Below are positions 61,735 through 64,000 of a stretch of DNA of 64,000 nucleotides, one piece after another. The stretch comes from Stictocephala bisonia (lineage: Eukaryota > Arthropoda > Insecta > Hemiptera > Membracidae). The translations under genes were made by a program, and so were the position numbers. The notes under the pieces were generated by a model. That model was given only the letters and a program-made list of their open reading frames with translations, had not been told where the DNA came from and made no database searches. The stretch is from contig JAQJVL010000103.1 of the NCBI GenBank assembly GCA_035578905.1, positions 558,001-622,000 on the forward strand, written 5' to 3'. Position 1 is the first letter of the stretch. The number at the start of each line of letters is the position of its first letter.

Positions 61735-62225
61735 GCTGTACTAATGTAGGGAATACTAATGTATGGTACACTAATGCAGGGTACACTAATGTATAGTACA
61801 CTAATGTAGGTTACAATAATGTATGGTACACTAATGTAGGGTATACTAATGTATGGTACACTAATGTAGGTTACAATAATGTATGGTACACTAATGTAGG
61901 GTACAACAATGTAGAGTACAATAATGTATGGTACACTAATGTAGGGTACACTAATGTATAATACACTAATGTAGGTTACAATAATGTATGGTATACTAAT
62001 GTAGAGTACACTAAGGAATTGTACACTAATGTATGGTACACTAATGTAGGTTACAATAATGTATGGTACACTAATGTAGAGTAAACTAATGTATAGTACA
62101 CTAAGGAATGGTACACTAATGTATGGTACACTAATGTATGCCACACTAATGTATGGTACACTAACGTATGGTACACTAGGGTATGATACACTAATGTAGG
62201 ATAGACTAATGTAGAGTTCACTAAT
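61735..62225. repeat. 15-bp minisatellite, about 32 copies
   Basis: ACTAATGTATGGTAC and ACTAATGTAGGGTAC units, often alternating as a 30-bp dimer, with the variant ACAATAATGTATGGT. The minus-strand frame (VPYIS pentapeptide repeats, 61707-62144) follows from the period and has no signal of being a gene. Confidence 0.9.
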
Positions 62226-62534
62226 GAGTGTGCATTCGTTTTCGAGTCAAGGTTAGTTAAGAAAGTTTAGTAATACCGTTGTATTTTAAGAAAATTACAA
62301 ACTAACATACCATTTTATTTATTTATTTATTTATTAACTTGTAAATAGTGTCCCAGTAAGAACTTAAGATTTAAATTGGTAACAAAATTTACTTTCACAT
62401 TAAGTTTTAAAATGCCATATTTTAATTAAAGTCGTAGAGTACATTACCTCTCTGATTATGTTATACGAAGGGATATTCCTAAATACTTCAAGTGCCAGCT
62501 CCGTTACTCAAGTGACGTCATTGTACTATCATAG
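62226..62534. other. AT-rich spacer
   Basis: A TTTA microsatellite near 62313-62335; otherwise nothing. Confidence 0.4.
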
Positions 62535-62765
62535 TTAGCCAGTAGCCTTGACCGGAGGGTTCCTACGTCATCGCAAGATAACGGAGTCAAGCAACATCGA
62601 GCGTGATTGTTTCTTGGAGGGGTGACCGTCTGAGCGATCCCGTCCTTGCACGCAGCCCACCTGTCCGGTCATTGGTGGTGGTTCGGAAGTCACCCTTAAG
62701 CCTTTGGTCCTCAGGTTTATAGTTGGTAGAGAGGGCTTCTAAGCCCTACTTTCGCCTGGTTAATT
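62535..62765 (+). mobile_element. 5S-rRNA-derived SINE (SINE3-like)
   Basis: GTCAAGCAACATCGAGCGTG at 62586, then TTCTTGGAGGGGTGACCGTC at 62611, reproduce the 5S rRNA internal control region (A box AGCAACGTCGG, intermediate element, C box TTGGATGGGTGACCGCCTG) with correct spacing. The tail GGTTCGGAAGTCACCC and AGAGGGCTTCTAAGCCCTAC is not 5S, as expected for a SINE whose head comes from 5S RNA. An isolated 5S pseudogene is the alternative. Confidence 0.7.
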
Positions 62766-63526
62766 AAGACAATGTTTAACTTTTTTTGTATTTTTCTTAA
62801 AATTGCACGTTTACGTTGTTCAAAAAGTACCTCGTATGCCAAATTGTGCTGACCTAACAAATTCGTAACAAAGCTCAATGGTAATAAAGGCTCTGATTTG
62901 CTGATAAATTATATGTATCTAGAGAGAATAAAGAGTAGATGAGCCACGTGTAATGATCCATATGATTATAGTTTTTGAATAATGAATTTTTTTGTTTTGT
63001 ATTTAATTTTGTATTTTTTAGATTAAGCTTGAAAAGTTCCAAATTACCTGGTGGCAAATGTTAACTCATTTGATAACATTTCTCTCATGTTTACACACTC
63101 TTGTGGCTAAATTTCATCAACATTACTACGATTTTCTACTTTGAAGTCTTCAATGGTTTGAGACAATTTTCTTTGGGGCTTTGAAGTTGCTTGTGTACGC
63201 CCCGTATTCCACAGAGCATTCACGACGTCAAAGGAAACTCATCGTGTTGTCAATAACATTTAGCTACAAACTCTATGAAAGTGATAAAAAAACGTTGTAA
63301 AGAGAATTAGTTTGTCTCCAGGCTGCAGGTGGACACTTATCAGATATAGTATTTCATAAGTAAGCAGAAGTAACGTTATTTAAGACATATATTTTATTTT
63401 TCATATTCAGTGACGATTTTTTTTTTTTTTTTTGACATTGTAAGTCCGGCTTTCTTACAGGATACCTCGTAAATTATCGAATATTTTTAAGACGTATTTA
63501 AGTCGTTAATTGGTATGTACGAGTAT

Positions 63527-63557
<31 letters not shown>
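62766..63557. other. AT-rich DNA ending in an (AT)n tract
   Basis: No gene. The (AT)n tract at about 63523-63557 directly abuts the mariner-type terminus. Confidence 0.45.
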
Positions 63558-64000
63558 CAGGGTGTCCCATAAGTAAAGTGCCAAACTCTGGGAAAAGGTT
63601 ATATGGGCCCCCCCACCCTATCCATTTGTTTCCAAACACTTGATTTAAATGTCGCCTTACATCCAATGAAAAGTGTGGTGGTGCACCGTCTTGCATAAAC
63701 CACATATTGTTTCCCAAATAATGGGGTAAGTTTTCTAGCAGTTCGGGAAGATCTTGTGTTAAAAAATTTAAGTAAGACACACCATTAAGTCGGTTGGGTA
63801 AAAACAATGGCCCTATGAGATTGTCCCCAACAATGCCTATCCAAACATTGAGAGAAAAGCGCACTTGATACCTTCTTTGTGATATTTCATGAGGGTTTTC
63901 ATCGGCCCAGGAGTGATTATTATGATAATTAAAAATACCTTCTCTAGAGAACCCAGCCTCATCGGTAAATAAAATGTTGGAGAGAAACAGATGAAGTAAT
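63558..64000 (-). pseudogene. Mariner-family (DDE) transposase remnant with its terminal repeat, runs off the window
   Basis: From the window edge on the minus strand an open frame reads LFTDEAGFSREGIF (first catalytic Asp), SWADENPHE, RFSLNVWIGIVGDNLIGP, MWFMQDGAPPHF (second catalytic Asp), then NKWIGWGGP at about 63610. The usual following PRSPDL region with the third acidic residue is missing: the frame runs straight into the terminal sequence CAGGGTGTCCCATAAGTAAA ending at 63558 beside TA. So the 3' coding part was deleted internally while the terminus was kept. The N-terminal DNA-binding part would be beyond 64000. Confidence 0.85.

Noticed and set aside
61707..62144. 145-codon VPYIS pentapeptide-repeat protein
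   Set aside because: By-product of the 15-bp array; no signal peptide, no unique flanks, variable units.

Overview
This looks like eukaryotic, almost certainly arthropod (insect-type) nuclear DNA. It is AT-rich and gene-poor, and it carries the usual transposon mix of insect genomes: a Helitron, a Polinton/Maverick-type protein-primed DNA polymerase, Jockey/RTE-like non-LTR retrotransposons, a mariner-family transposase and a 5S-rRNA-derived SINE. There are also many foldback elements and minisatellites, and both promoters I can read have a TATA box about 30 bp upstream of an arthropod TCAGT initiator. I cannot name the species. I see no complete host gene; the only host-like coding signal is a possible terminal exon at 7.3 kb on the minus strand.

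Layout. 0-3.3 kb: the 5' part of a Helitron replicase gene (minus strand, running off the window), open for about 938 codons, with its promoter. 3.4-8.8 kb: diverged repeats and AT-rich DNA. 8.8-12.8 kb: three tandem-repeat arrays (42, 30-31 and 36 bp) and a hairpin element. 14-15.7 kb: a retrotransposon tail and five tandem copies of a small element with TTAATTCACTACCAC ends. 15.8-27.4 kb and 35.0-47.8 kb: two copies of a long, old segmental duplication (segments I and II), with a further partial copy at 22.2-23.9 kb. The copies differ by discrete insertions and by local tandem amplification, so each serves as the empty-site reference for the other. 28.8-33.5 kb: a Polinton-type DNA polymerase B gene (minus strand), cut by a 500-N assembly gap. 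A promoter and three non-coding leader exons can be read from the sequence, and upstream lies a block of repeated transcription-factor-like sites. 47.8-64 kb: mostly AT-rich, with foldbacks, tRNA-like and 5S-derived SINE pieces, 60-bp and 15-bp arrays, and a mariner-type transposase end that runs off the right edge.

No pathway or operon is visible. The coding sequences are selfish-element genes. The Helitron frame has no lesion in the part seen and the polymerase frame is open up to the gap; the non-LTR and mariner copies are clearly damaged. The least ordinary features are the Helitron protease-replicase fusion with a readable promoter, the spliced ATG-free leader and compound site array of the polymerase gene, the duplicated segments that expose insertion boundaries and minisatellite origin, and two clusters of a GAGT-N4-ACTC palindrome. 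All alignments were made by eye; coordinates of diverged repeats are approximate.
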